DNA of 63,573 bases, taken from positions 1 through 63,573 of the forward strand of contig DASXRC010000047.1 of assembly GCA_036506795.1 (NCBI GenBank). Direction: 5' to 3'. Below, piece after piece: positions 25,257 to 33,517 of the stretch (within the stretch, counting starts at the first letter, position 1; every line of letters starts with the position of its first letter). The notes under the pieces are model-generated. The model did no database searches, had not been told where the DNA came from, and worked only from the letters and a program-made list of their open reading frames with translations. The position numbers and the translations under genes were made by a program. This DNA is from DASXRC01 sp036506795 (GTDB taxonomy: Bacteria > Actinomycetota > Actinomycetes > Mycobacteriales > Micromonosporaceae).

Positions 25257-26372
25257 GTGCTCACCGAGGAGCTCTATCCGCCGCGCCGGCTGGCGGACGC
25301 GCGGCGCGCGACCGCCGCCGCCGGACTGGACGCCCTACTGATCACCCCGGGCGCCGACCTGCGATACCTCACCGGGTACCACGCCCACGAGTTCGAGCGG
25401 CTGACCTGCCTGGTGCTGCCCGCCGAGGGCGAGGCGACGCTGATCGTGCCGCGGCTGGAGCGGCCGGCCGCGGAGGCGTCGCCGGCACCCGGCACCGGCG
25501 TACACCTTCGTGACCACGCGGACGGTACGGACCCGTACCCCCTCGTGCGGGCCGCGCTCGGCGGCGGCGTCACGCGCGTGGGCGTAGCCAACCGGATGTG
25601 GGCCGAGCACGTGCTCGCGCTCCGCGACGCGCTGCCCGGGGTCGAGCAACGGCTGGCCGGCGAGGTGCTGCGCGAACTGCGGATGCGCAAGTCGCCGGCC
25701 GAGGTGGCGGCGCTGCGCGAGGCCGGCGCGGCGATCGACGCCGTGCACGCCCGGATGCGCCAGTGGCTGCGACCCGGGCGGACGGAGGCGGAGGTCGGCG
25801 CCGACATCGCCAGGGCGATCCGGGAGGTCGGGCACGCCACGGCCGACTTCGTGATCGTCGCGTCGGGGCCGAACGCCGCGAGCCCGCACCACGAGACCTC
25901 CGGCCGGACGATCGAGGCCGGCGACCCGGTGGTGGTGGACATCGGCGGGACCATGCCGTCCGGCTACTGCTCGGACTCGACCCGCACGTACGTGGCTGGC
26001 GGCAGCGTGTCGGGAGACTTCGCCGAGTACTACGCGGTGCTGGCCGACGCGCAGCGGGCCGCCGTCGCCGCCGTGCGGCCGGGCGTCGCGGCCGAGTCGG
26101 TGGACGCGGCCGCCCGCGACCCGATCGCCAGGGCCGGCTACGGCGAGGCATTCCTGCACCGGACCGGCCACGGCATCGGACTGGATGCGCACGAGGAGCC
26201 GTACATCGTGGCGGGCAACGCGTTGCCGCTGGAGCCCGGGATGGCGTTCTCGATCGAGCCGGGCATCTACCTGGCCGGTCGGCACGGCGCCCGCATCGAG
26301 GACATCGTGGTCTGCACCGACGACGGCGTGGACCGACTGAACACCCGGAGCACAGAGCTGACACAGCTATGA
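25257..26372 (+). CDS. M24-family Xaa-Pro aminopeptidase/dipeptidase
   Basis: A 371-residue metallopeptidase with an N-terminal creatinase-like domain (residues about 1-130) and a C-terminal pita-bread domain. Metal ligands can be followed in DIGGTMPSGYCSDSTRTY (two Asp), HRTGHGIGLDAHE (His), SIEPGIYL and RIEDIVVC (two Glu). It should cleave Xaa-Pro peptides using two metal ions in the cytoplasm. Its stop overlaps the start of the acyl-CoA dehydrogenase gene in an ATGA junction, so the two are coupled although their functions look unrelated. Confidence 0.9.
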   Translation: MLTEELYPPRRLADARRATAAAGLDALLITPGADLRYLTGYHAHEFERLTCLVLPAEGEATLIVPRLERPAAEASPAPGTGVHLRDHADGTDPYPLVRAALGGGVTRVGVANRMWAEHVLALRDALPGVEQRLAGEVLRELRMRKSPAEVAALREAGAAIDAVHARMRQWLRPGRTEAEVGADIARAIREVGHATADFVIVASGPNAASPHHETSGRTIEAGDPVVVDIGGTMPSGYCSDSTRTYVAGGSVSGDFAEYYAVLADAQRAAVAAVRPGVAAESVDAAARDPIARAGYGEAFLHRTGHGIGLDAHEEPYIVAGNALPLEPGMAFSIEPGIYLAGRHGARIEDIVVCTDDGVDRLNTRSTELTQL

Positions 26373-27514
26373 CGGTCGACCGGATCCTGCCCACCGATGA
26401 GGCGTACGACCTGCTCGAGCTCACCCGCGAGCTGGCCGATCGGGAGCTGGCGCCGCGGGTCGAGGAGTTCGAGGCGCGGGGCCAGTTTCCGCGTGAGGTC
26501 GTGCGCACGCTCGCCCGGAGCGGTCTGTTCGGGCTGCCGTACCCGGCCGAGTACGGCGGCGGCGAGCAGCCGTACGAGGTGTACGTGCAGGTGCTGGAGG
26601 TGCTCGCCGCGCGGTGGCTGGCCGTGGCCGAGGCCGTAAGCGTGCACACCCTGGCCTGCTACCCGATTGCGGCGTACGGAACCGACCAGCAGCGCAAGCG
26701 GTTCCTGCCGGACCTGCTGGGCGGGCAGCTGCTCGGCGCGTACTGCCTGTCGGAGCCGGCCGGTGGGTCGGACGCGGCCGCGCTGACCACCCGGGCGATC
26801 CGCGACGGCGACTCCTATGTGGTCAGTGGCACCAAGGCCTGGATCACGCATGCCGGAGTGGCCGACGTCTACAACGTGTTCTGTCGCACCGGTGGTCCCG
26901 GTCCGGGCGGCATCTCGTGTCTGTTCGCGGACGCGGCCACGCCCGGTATCAACCCGCAGGCCCGGGAGCGCACGATGGGGGTGCGTTCGTCGCCGGTCGC
27001 GCAGATCGCGTTCGACGACGCCCGCATCCCGGCCGACCGGCTCGTCGGCGAGGAGGGCGCCGGCTTCCGGATCGCGATGCAGGCGCTCGACTCCGGCCGG
27101 CTCGGCATCGCCGCGTGCGCCGTGGGGCTCGCCCAGGCCGCCGTGGACTACGCCGTGGCGTACGCCATGGAGCGCGAGCAGTTCGGTCAGCCGATCATCG
27201 AGTTCCAGGGTCTCGGCTTCCTGCTCGCCGACATGGCGACGTCGGTGTCCGCGGCCCGGGCCCTCACGCTCGCCGCCGCCCGGCTGCGGGACGCCCGTCG
27301 GCCGTACTCAACGGAGGCGGCCAAGGCCAAGCTGTTCGCGACCGACACGGCGATGCGGGTGACCACCGACGCGGTGCAGGTGCTCGGCGGGTACGGCTAC
27401 GTGGCCGACCACCCGGTCGAGCGGTACATGCGCGAGGCGAAGGCCCTGCAGATCGTCGAGGGCACCAACCAGATTCAGCGCATGGTGATCGCCCGTTCAC
27501 TCGCGAAGAGTTGA
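26369..27514 (+). CDS. Acyl-CoA dehydrogenase
   Basis: A 381-residue FAD enzyme of the short/medium-chain acyl-CoA dehydrogenase family. AYCLSEPAGGSDAA and SGTKAWITHAGVAD are the FAD and substrate segments, GRLGIAACAVGLAQAA and AMEREQFGQPI come next, and QVLGGYGYVADHPVERYMRE-type residues are followed by VEGTNQIQ with the catalytic Glu. The ATG lies in the ATGA overlap with the M24 gene. It may serve fatty-acid or amino-acid breakdown. The lysine cluster 3 kb away ends in CoA esters, but a direct link is only suggested. Confidence 0.92.
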   Translation: MTVDRILPTDEAYDLLELTRELADRELAPRVEEFEARGQFPREVVRTLARSGLFGLPYPAEYGGGEQPYEVYVQVLEVLAARWLAVAEAVSVHTLACYPIAAYGTDQQRKRFLPDLLGGQLLGAYCLSEPAGGSDAAALTTRAIRDGDSYVVSGTKAWITHAGVADVYNVFCRTGGPGPGGISCLFADAATPGINPQARERTMGVRSSPVAQIAFDDARIPADRLVGEEGAGFRIAMQALDSGRLGIAACAVGLAQAAVDYAVAYAMEREQFGQPIIEFQGLGFLLADMATSVSAARALTLAAARLRDARRPYSTEAAKAKLFATDTAMRVTTDAVQVLGGYGYVADHPVERYMREAKALQIVEGTNQIQRMVIARSLAKS

Positions 27515-27568
27515 ACCACGAGTCGGCTCCGCGCCGCGCTGGCCCCCCGGGCATGTGCGTTAACCACG

Positions 27569-27653
27569 TTTGCTCTGCTTCCCTAGGCGATACGCCGAGA
27601 GGCTGAGGCGCGACCTCGTCGGTTTGGTGTCTCCTCCGCGGAAGCAGAGCAAA
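27569..27653. repeat. 85-bp palindromic element with 14-bp perfect terminal inverted repeats
   Basis: TTTGCTCTGCTTCC at the left is exactly mirrored by GGAAGCAGAGCAAA at the right. Inside, GGCG-ATA-CGCC and GAGG-CGCGA-CCTC form two further hairpins, and a GAG/CTC pair can close the middle, so the transcript would fold as a branched, tRNA-like cloverleaf. No target-site duplication and no ORF are visible. It lies at the broken 3' side of a decayed YciI-like gene. It may be a miniature mobile element or a structured RNA. Confidence 0.7.
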
Positions 27654-27855
27654 GGATGCCGACGCACACCCCGGCGGGGGCGGCGGCTGACCGTCTTGGC
27701 CGTGCGGGCGGATTGGAGTTCCGCTCCGCCGTCGGCGACCTTGCCGCCGCCTCCCACTTCGCCAACCACCCATAGACCTCGTTCATGGCCGCCTCGCCGT
27801 CGGGCAGCCGCTCCCACGCGTCGTCCTCGCCGCAGATCAGCATCGCGTAGCGCAT
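27654..27855 (-). pseudogene. Decayed YciI-related (DGPF-type) domain gene
   Basis: The reverse strand opens with a good AAAGGGG ribosome site and MRYAMLICGEDDAWERL, the start of YCII-related proteins that often partner ECF sigma factors. After EVYGWLAKWEAA the frame shifts by one base, near 27740 in a GGC run. The expected family sequence continues in another frame as KVADGGAELQSARTAKTV. The remaining half, including the expected DGPF region, is missing, and the 85-bp palindrome lies where it should be. Probably non-functional; a sequencing error could explain the shift but not the lost C-terminus. Confidence 0.65.
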
Positions 27856-27949
27856 CGCACATCCCCTTTCTCGGTGTCTACCGCAGTGACGCGTGGGGCG
27901 GGTCCGCATTCGACACCGGCCGCCAACAAATTCCCGGCGCCCGTACGTG

Positions 27950-27955
27950 TACCTT
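27950..27955 (+). promoter_or_regulatory. -10 box for the leaderless Lrp gene
   Basis: TACCTT is followed by 7 nt and the GTG at 27963; no ribosome site is present. Confidence 0.5.
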
Positions 27956-27962
27956 TCCACGC

Positions 27963-28427
27963 GTGGAGGAGATCGACCGCGCGATCGTCGAGGCGCTGAC
28001 CCTTGACGGCCGGCTGTCCTACACCGACCTGGCCGACAAGGTCGGACTGTCGGTCTCCGCGGCGCACCAGCGAGTACGCCGGCTCGAGCAGCGTGGCGTG
28101 ATCACTGGCTACACCGCGCGGGTGTCGTACGAGGCGCTCGAGCTCCCGCTGACCGCGTTCGTCGCGGTCCGCCCGCTGGACCCGTCCCAGCCCGACGACG
28201 CGCCGGAGCGGCTCGCCCACCTGGCCGAAGTGGATTCCTGCTACTCGGTTGCGGGGGAGGACTTCTACCTGCTGCTGGTCCGGGTCGCCGGGCCCGGTGC
28301 CCTGGAGCGGCTGCTGCAGGAGATCCGGACCGCCGCGAACGTCACCACCCGCACGACCGTCGTGCTGTCGATCCCCTACGAGAACCGGCCGCCTCGACTC
28401 AGCGACCGCCGTTCCACTGGAGAATGA
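27963..28427 (+). CDS. Lrp/AsnC-family transcription regulator
   Basis: A 154-residue regulator. VEEIDRAIVEALTLDGRLSYTDLA and VSAAHQRVRRLEQRGVITGY form the winged helix-turn-helix, and the rest is the RAM ligand-binding domain with SVAGEDFYLLLVRV. Lrp proteins sense amino acids. It lies about 1.4 kb from kamA, so control of the lysine cluster is a reasonable guess but no site was proven. The GTG start was chosen from the leaderless -10 box. Its last 29 nt overlap the convergent phosphatase gene. Confidence 0.9.
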   Translation: MEEIDRAIVEALTLDGRLSYTDLADKVGLSVSAAHQRVRRLEQRGVITGYTARVSYEALELPLTAFVAVRPLDPSQPDDAPERLAHLAEVDSCYSVAGEDFYLLLVRVAGPGALERLLQEIRTAANVTTRTTVVLSIPYENRPPRLSDRRSTGE

Positions 28428-28968
28428 CCGGTCTTCCGTGCTCGTGACCGAGCTCGGACAGCGTCCCGGTGTCCAGGCGGAACAGTCCACCGCCGGCGGG
28501 CGGCAGGCCGATCCACCGGGCGGCGGCGACCCGCAGGCAGTGCCCGTGCGCCACCAGCACGACGTCGCCCTGATCGAGCGGCGCGCCGGCGCGCTCGAGC
28601 ACGCCGTCCAGCCGGGCGCCGACCTCCTCGGGTGACTCGCCGCCGGGACAGCCGTCCGTCCACAGCGACCAGTCCGGCCGGACCGAGCGAATCTGTTTGG
28701 TGGTCAGGCCCTCGTACTCGCCGTAGTCCCACTCCACCAGGTCGTCGTCCACATCGGACACCGTGAGCCCGGCGAGCTCGGCCGTGCGCAGCGCCCGCTT
28801 CCGCGGACTGCTGAGCACCGCCGCGAAGTTCCGGCCAGCCAGGCGGGCGCCGAGCTCGCGCGCCTGCCGCTCGCCGTCGTCGGTCAGCTCGAGGTCCGTG
28901 TACGAGGTGTGCCGCCCGGATGCGCTCCACTCGGTCTGGCCGTGCCGGATCACCACGAGGACGCCCAT
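28399..28968 (-). CDS. Histidine phosphatase / phosphoglycerate-mutase family
   Basis: A 189-residue histidine phosphatase. LVVIRHGQTEWSASGRHTSYTDLELT carries the phospho-accepting RHGxTxW motif, DLVEWDYGEYEGLTT is family-typical, and VAHGHCLRVAAARW holds the second catalytic His. The ATG giving MGVLVVIRHG is preferred to a TTG four codons upstream. It is tail to tail with the Lrp gene, overlapping by 29 nt. Substrate unknown; similar actinobacterial proteins are acid phosphatases. Confidence 0.85.
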   Translation of the reverse strand: MGVLVVIRHGQTEWSASGRHTSYTDLELTDDGERQARELGARLAGRNFAAVLSSPRKRALRTAELAGLTVSDVDDDLVEWDYGEYEGLTTKQIRSVRPDWSLWTDGCPGGESPEEVGARLDGVLERAGAPLDQGDVVLVAHGHCLRVAAARWIGLPPAGGGLFRLDTGTLSELGHEHGRPVILQWNGGR

Positions 28969-29120
28969 TCGTCCAGTCAACCAAGGCCAGCGTCCTAGGA
29001 CGCGTTAGGGAGTGTGCCAACTCACACGAACACGTTTCGCCGCGAACCCGACGGGAACCCCTGGGCCAGGACCACCGAGGTCCTCGACAAGTGACACCGA
29101 CACCCAGAAGGGGCCGTGGG

Positions 29121-29315
29121 ATGGGCATCGACGACAAGGCCAAGAACAAGGCCGAGGAGATGAAGGGCGCCGCGCGCGAGAAGATCGGCGACGTCACCGA
29201 CAACGAGTCGATGCAGGCGGAGGGCGCCGGCGAGAAGGCGGCCGCCCGCGCCAAGCAGGCGGGGGAGAACATGAAGGACGCCGCCCGCGACGCGGGCGAC
29301 GTGTTCCGCGACTAG
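29121..29315 (+). CDS. CsbD-family stress protein
   Basis: A 64-residue, highly charged helical protein. MGIDDKAKNKAEEMKGAAREKIGDVT is the CsbD start, followed by Ala/Lys/Glu repeats. CsbD proteins are induced by general stress in many bacteria; their biochemical role is unknown. The upstream region has GTTT and GGGAAC 15 nt apart (about 29034-29062), resembling SigB-type promoters of actinobacteria, but the match is weak. A strong hairpin terminator follows 16 nt after the stop. Confidence 0.85.
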   Translation: MGIDDKAKNKAEEMKGAAREKIGDVTDNESMQAEGAGEKAAARAKQAGENMKDAARDAGDVFRD

Positions 29316-29331
29316 CACCGTGGGGGTGAAG

Positions 29332-29369
29332 CGGTCGGGGGCACCACCGTTCGGTGGTGCCCCCGACCG
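29332..29369. terminator. Strong two-way terminator hairpin
   Basis: CGGTCGGGGGCACCACCG is followed by TT and its exact reverse complement, an 18-bp perfect stem. It separates the convergent csbD-like gene and kamA, and would work for both strands. No T-run follows, as is common in actinobacteria. Confidence 0.8.
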
Positions 29370-29381
29370 TCGCGCCGTCGG

Positions 29382-30755
29382 TCAGCCGGTCGACGCCGAG
29401 ACCTGCGTGGCCGCTTCCTTGGCCCACCACCGCTGGCCGGACTCGGGCAGCGTGTCGATCGGGTCGTAGTAGGCGTACTGCTTGGAGAGCGCCGCTGTGT
29501 CCGTCGACTCGATCGAGGTCCGGTAGTTCTTGGTCCAGTAGGAGATGCCGCGCTCGCGGTCGTACTCGGTGACCATGTGCACCCAGCGCTTGCCCACAAA
29601 CGGGACGTCGCAGACGATGCGCGGCGTGGCGTACCCGGGCAGGTACCCCATGATCTCGTGCTGCAGCGCCTCGGCTTGCCACACCGCGACCCGCCAGTGC
29701 TCGGCGTTGGGAATCATGTCGCACATGTAGAAGTAGTACGGCAGGATGCCGGCCTCGCCCTGCAACCCGAAACACAGGTCCAGCAGATCGGTCGCGGTGG
29801 CGTTCACCCCGCGCATCAGCACGCCCTGGTTGCGCACGTCGCGCACGCCCACCTCGAGCGCGGTGTGTGCCGCCTTAGCGACCAGCGGGGTGAGCGAGTT
29901 CACGTGATTGACGTGGGTGTGGATGGCCAGGTTCACGCCGCGCCGCGAGGCGGTGCGGGCGACCCGCTCGAGCCCCTCGACCACGTCGCGCTGCAGCCAG
30001 TGCTGGGGCAGGCCCATCAGCGCCTTGGTCGCCAGCCGGATGTCACGGATCGTCTCGATCTCCAGGAGCCGCATCAGGTACGACTCGAGGTTGCGCCACG
30101 GCACGTTGGCCACGTCGCCGCCGGAGACCACCACGTCGCGTACGCCCGGATGGTTGCGCAGGTATGAGATGTGCGCGTCGTACCGCTCCACCGGCTTGAG
30201 GGTCAGCTTCAGCTTGTCGATCGTCGGGGTGGAGTTGCCGACCAGATCCATCCGGGTGCAGTGCCCGCAGTACTGGGGGCAGGTGGACAGCAGCTCGGCG
30301 AGCACCTTGGTGGGGTAGCGGTGGGTCAGCCCCTCGGCGACCCACATGTCGTGCTCGTGCAGCGAGTCGCGCGTCGCGTACGGGTGCGAGGGCCAGTCGG
30401 TGCGCCGGTCGGACGCCACCGGGAGCATGTAGCGCCGGACCGGGTCGGCGTAGAACGCCTCGGTCGTCATCGGGTCGAACGGCACCATCGTGTTGAGCAT
30501 CTGGGGCGGCAGCAGCATCGACATGGTGGCCATCCGCTGCTGGTCCGCCTCGAGGTCGGCGTAGAACCGCTCGTCGACGAGATCGCCCAGGACCGCGCGC
30601 AGCTGCTTGATGTTCTTCACGCAGTTGACGCGCTGCCACTGGGCCGACTCCCACTGCTCGCTGGTGACGCCGCGCCAGCCCGGGAACCGGGCCCAGTCCG
30701 GCTCGACCAGCGGCCGCCGCCGGTACTCGTACGGCTGCCCGACCGTCTGCGTCAC
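29382..30755 (-). CDS. kamA: Radical SAM L-lysine 2,3-aminomutase KamA
   Basis: A 457-residue radical SAM enzyme that converts L-lysine to L-beta-lysine using a 4Fe-4S cluster, SAM and PLP. The cluster motif CPQYCGHC holds Cys159, Cys163 and Cys166. VVVSGGDV, HTHVNHVNSLTP and NQGVLMRGVNA match KamA. The Asp of YYFYMCD and the Asp of CDVPFVGK align with the two aspartates that hold the lysine side-chain amino group in the clostridial enzyme, and the Lys of the second motif is the likely PLP lysine. The C-terminal 80 residues differ from clostridial KamA. A strong AAGGAGG ribosome site precedes the GTG. It is divergent from kdd. Confidence 0.92.
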   Translation of the reverse strand: MTQTVGQPYEYRRRPLVEPDWARFPGWRGVTSEQWESAQWQRVNCVKNIKQLRAVLGDLVDERFYADLEADQQRMATMSMLLPPQMLNTMVPFDPMTTEAFYADPVRRYMLPVASDRRTDWPSHPYATRDSLHEHDMWVAEGLTHRYPTKVLAELLSTCPQYCGHCTRMDLVGNSTPTIDKLKLTLKPVERYDAHISYLRNHPGVRDVVVSGGDVANVPWRNLESYLMRLLEIETIRDIRLATKALMGLPQHWLQRDVVEGLERVARTASRRGVNLAIHTHVNHVNSLTPLVAKAAHTALEVGVRDVRNQGVLMRGVNATATDLLDLCFGLQGEAGILPYYFYMCDMIPNAEHWRVAVWQAEALQHEIMGYLPGYATPRIVCDVPFVGKRWVHMVTEYDRERGISYWTKNYRTSIESTDTAALSKQYAYYDPIDTLPESGQRWWAKEAATQVSASTG

Positions 30756-30840
30756 TGCTCCTCCTTGAGTCAGTCCTTACACCGACGAGCGCACGCTACT
30801 GGAAGATCTCCCGTCTACCAACTATTGTGCCGGATGATTT

Positions 30841-30875
30841 CCTGCCTCGCAGGAGGTGGGACTAGCGAATAGGAT
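30841..30875 (+). promoter_or_regulatory. Palindrome and -10 box upstream of kdd
   Basis: CCTGC-CTC-GCAGG (30841-30853) is a short perfect palindrome. TAGGAT (30870-30875) stands 9 nt before the kdd ATG, so the transcript would have at most a few leader bases. The AGGAGG inside the palindrome is too far from the ATG to be a ribosome site. The palindrome may be an operator serving kamA and kdd. Confidence 0.35.
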
Positions 30876-30884
30876 CATTGAGTC

Positions 30885-31928
30885 ATGTCGTCGCCGGTAG
30901 GACTTCACCGCGTGCTCGAGCCGGCGGGCGTCCTACCGCAGGCCGCCCAGCGGCTCGACGCACGCCCGGACATCGGCCCCAACGAAGTTCGTGTTTCGGT
31001 TGAGCGGCTCAATCTGGACGCAGCGAGCTTCCGGCAGCTTTTCGACAAGCACGGCGGGGACGGGGACGCGCTGCGCGCCGAGGTTCGCCAGATCATCGCG
31101 GCGCGCGGCAAGATGCAGAACCCGGTCACCGGCTCCGGTGGCATGCTGATCGGCACCGTCGACGAGGTCGGCCCGGACTCCCCGCTGCCGCTCAAGCCGG
31201 GTGACCGGGTGGCCACGCTGGTCTCTCTGACACTGACCCCGCTGGCGATCACCGACGGGCTGGCCCGCTGGGACGGCCACGGCGAGCAGGTGCCGTGCGC
31301 CGGGCACGCGATCCTGTTCGCCAGGTCCATCGCCGCGGTGCTGCCCGGCGACCTCGACCCTGAGCTTTCGCTCGCCGTGCTCGACGTGTGCGGCGCCCCG
31401 GCCCTGACCGCACGGGTAGTCGAGAGGTACGCCCGCCGCGGCGAGGTCACCGTGGCCGTCATCGGCGGGGCCGGGAAGAGCGGCTCGCTGTCGCTGGCCG
31501 CCGCCCGGCGTGCCGGCGCCACGCGTACCGTCGGCATCGTCCCGACCCCGGCGGAGCGTGACCGGCTGACGGAGGCGAGCCTCGCCGACGTGGTCTCCGT
31601 GGCCGACGCCCGCGACCCGGTCGCGCTGTCGGAGGCGGTCATCGGCGCACTCGGCGGTCGGGCCGCCGACGTGACCGTGGTCTGCGTCGACGTGTCCGGC
31701 TGCGAGCACGGCGCGATTCTGTCCACAACCGACCGTGGCACCGTCGTCTTCTTCTCGATGGCGACCAGCTTCGCCGCTGCGGCGCTCGGCGCCGAGGGCC
31801 TGGCCGCCGACGTCACGATGCTCATCGGCAACGGCTACGTGCCCGGCCACGCGGAGTACGCGATCGACCTGCTGCGCACCGACCCGGCGGTCCGGCGCCT
31901 CTTCGAGGCGAGGCTGGCGGCAGACTGA
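30885..31928 (+). CDS. kdd: L-erythro-3,5-diaminohexanoate dehydrogenase
   Basis: A 347-residue NAD-dependent dehydrogenase of the lysine fermentation pathway, oxidatively deaminating 3,5-diaminohexanoate to 5-amino-3-oxohexanoate. HRVLEPAGVLPQAAQRLD is the usual start, NEVRVSVERLNLDAASF follows, VAVIGGAGKSGSLSLAAARRAG is the nucleotide site, and SATTDRGT-type ILSTTDRGTVVFFSMATSF with GNGYVPGHAEYAIDLLR closes the family pattern. It leads the operon with the amidohydrolase, kamD and kamE, which make its substrate. Confidence 0.93.
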   Translation: MSSPVGLHRVLEPAGVLPQAAQRLDARPDIGPNEVRVSVERLNLDAASFRQLFDKHGGDGDALRAEVRQIIAARGKMQNPVTGSGGMLIGTVDEVGPDSPLPLKPGDRVATLVSLTLTPLAITDGLARWDGHGEQVPCAGHAILFARSIAAVLPGDLDPELSLAVLDVCGAPALTARVVERYARRGEVTVAVIGGAGKSGSLSLAAARRAGATRTVGIVPTPAERDRLTEASLADVVSVADARDPVALSEAVIGALGGRAADVTVVCVDVSGCEHGAILSTTDRGTVVFFSMATSFAAAALGAEGLAADVTMLIGNGYVPGHAEYAIDLLRTDPAVRRLFEARLAAD

Positions 31929-31933
31929 CTTCC

Positions 31934-33517
31934 ATGACGACCCCGGACACGCTGTACCGCGGCGGCCAGCTCTACAGCCCCGCCGACCCGCGGGCCACCG
32001 CGCTGCTCGTGCGCGGCGAGCGGATCGCCTGGCTCGGTCGGGACGCCGACGCGCCGGCCGCCGACGCGGTGGTCGACCTCGACGGCGCGCTGGTCACCCC
32101 CGCGTTCGTCGACGCGCACGTGCACGCCACCGACACCGGTCTGGCGCTCACCGGGCTGGACCTGTCCGCGTCCCGGTCGGCGGCCGAGGTACTCGACGCG
32201 GTCGCGGCGCACGCGGCGGCGCTGCCGGCGGACGCGGTCGTCCTCGGGCACGGCTGGGACGACTCGACCTGGCCGCGCCACGAGCAGCGGCCACCGGACG
32301 CCGGGCAGTTGGACCGGGCCGCCGGCGGTCGCCGGGTCTACCTGTCGCAGGCGTCGATCCACTCCGCGGCCTGCTCCAGCGCGTTGCTGGCCGCTGCGCC
32401 GCCGGCCGCGGCCGCCGCGGGCTACGACCCGTCCGGGTGGCTGCGCCGCGAGGCACACCACGTCGTACGCGAGATCGCGCTGGCGTCGGTGACGCCCGCG
32501 CAGCGGGGCGACGCCCAGCGGGCCGCGCTGCGCCGGGCCGCCGCGCTCGGCATCGCGGCGGTGCACGAGTGCGGCGGACCGGGCACCTCCGACGAGGTCG
32601 ACTTCACCGGGCTGCTTGCCCTCGCCGGCGCGGCGCGGGGCCGGCCCGAGGTGTACGGCTACTGGGGCGAGCTGCTCGGCGCGGCCAAGGCCCGCGAGCT
32701 CGGCGCGGTCGGCGCCGGCGGCGACCTGTACGCCGACGGGGCGCTCGGCTCGCAGACCGCCCACCTGTCGTCGCCCTACGCCGACCGGGCCGACGACGGG
32801 TGCGGGTACGGCTACCTCACCGCCGAGCAGGTGCGCGACCACGTGCTGGACTGTGCCATGCACGGCATGCAGGGCGGATTCCACGCAATCGGCGACGCGG
32901 CGATCGCGACCGTGCTGGACGGGTTCGCCCAGGCCGCCGAGAAGCTCGGCACGGACCGGCTGCGTGCCGTACGGCACCGCGTCGAGCACGCCGAGATCAT
33001 GAACAAGCGCCTGATCGGGGGGTTCGTGGAGTACGGCATCGTGGCGAGCATGCAGCCGGCGTTCGACCGGCTGTGGGGCGGCGACCACCAGATGTACGCC
33101 CAGCGGCTCGGCGTGGCGCGGGCGCTGGAGTCGAACCCGATAGGCGCGATACACGGGATCGGGGTGGCGCTGGCGTTCGGCTCCGACTCGCCGGTGACGC
33201 CGCTGGACCCGTGGGGCAGCGTGCGGGCCGCCATGTGGCACGGCAACCCGGCACACCGCATGAGCGGCCGGGCGTCGTTCGCCGCGCACACGAAGGGCGG
33301 CTGGCGCGCGCTACGCCTCGACACGGAGGGCGTGCTCGTGCCGGGCCGGCCGGCCACGTTCGCGGTCTGGGACACCCCGGCGGGGCGAGCGGCTGGGCTG
33401 CCCGCCCTGCTCGCCGAGGCGGTCGACGAACGCGGCCCACACGACCCGACGCCGCTGCCGGTCTGCCAGCGGACCGTGCTGCGCGGAACGACGATCTACG
33501 AAGGGGAGGGCGTGTGA
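31934..33517 (+). CDS. Metal-dependent amidohydrolase (YtcJ/Amidohydro_3 type)
   Basis: A 527-residue amidohydrolase. VDAHVHATDTG is the HxH metal site, GLDLSASRSA follows, GADGALGSQT-like YADGALGSQTAHLSSPY, GGFHAIGDAAI, HRVEHAEIM and GSDSPVTPLDPW mark the Amidohydro_3 family. These enzymes hydrolyse N-acyl or N-formimidoyl compounds or cyclic amides. It sits inside the lysine operon, 5 nt after kdd and overlapping kamD by 4 nt (GTGA). A role such as freeing an acylated lysine intermediate or opening a lactam is possible, but not shown by the sequence. It is not part of the classical clostridial cluster. Confidence 0.87.
   Translation: MTTPDTLYRGGQLYSPADPRATALLVRGERIAWLGRDADAPAADAVVDLDGALVTPAFVDAHVHATDTGLALTGLDLSASRSAAEVLDAVAAHAAALPADAVVLGHGWDDSTWPRHEQRPPDAGQLDRAAGGRRVYLSQASIHSAACSSALLAAAPPAAAAAGYDPSGWLRREAHHVVREIALASVTPAQRGDAQRAALRRAAALGIAAVHECGGPGTSDEVDFTGLLALAGAARGRPEVYGYWGELLGAAKARELGAVGAGGDLYADGALGSQTAHLSSPYADRADDGCGYGYLTAEQVRDHVLDCAMHGMQGGFHAIGDAAIATVLDGFAQAAEKLGTDRLRAVRHRVEHAEIMNKRLIGGFVEYGIVASMQPAFDRLWGGDHQMYAQRLGVARALESNPIGAIHGIGVALAFGSDSPVTPLDPWGSVRAAMWHGNPAHRMSGRASFAAHTKGGWRALRLDTEGVLVPGRPATFAVWDTPAGRAAGLPALLAEAVDERGPHDPTPLPVCQRTVLRGTTIYEGEGV

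Noticed and set aside
30849..30854. AGGAGG before kdd as a ribosome site
   Set aside because: It ends about 30 nt before the ATG, too far for initiation, and lies upstream of the apparent -10 box.
31735..33513. N-terminal extension of kamD
   Set aside because: The frame is open upstream but overlaps the true kdd and amidohydrolase genes; the GTG in the GTGA junction gives the family's length.
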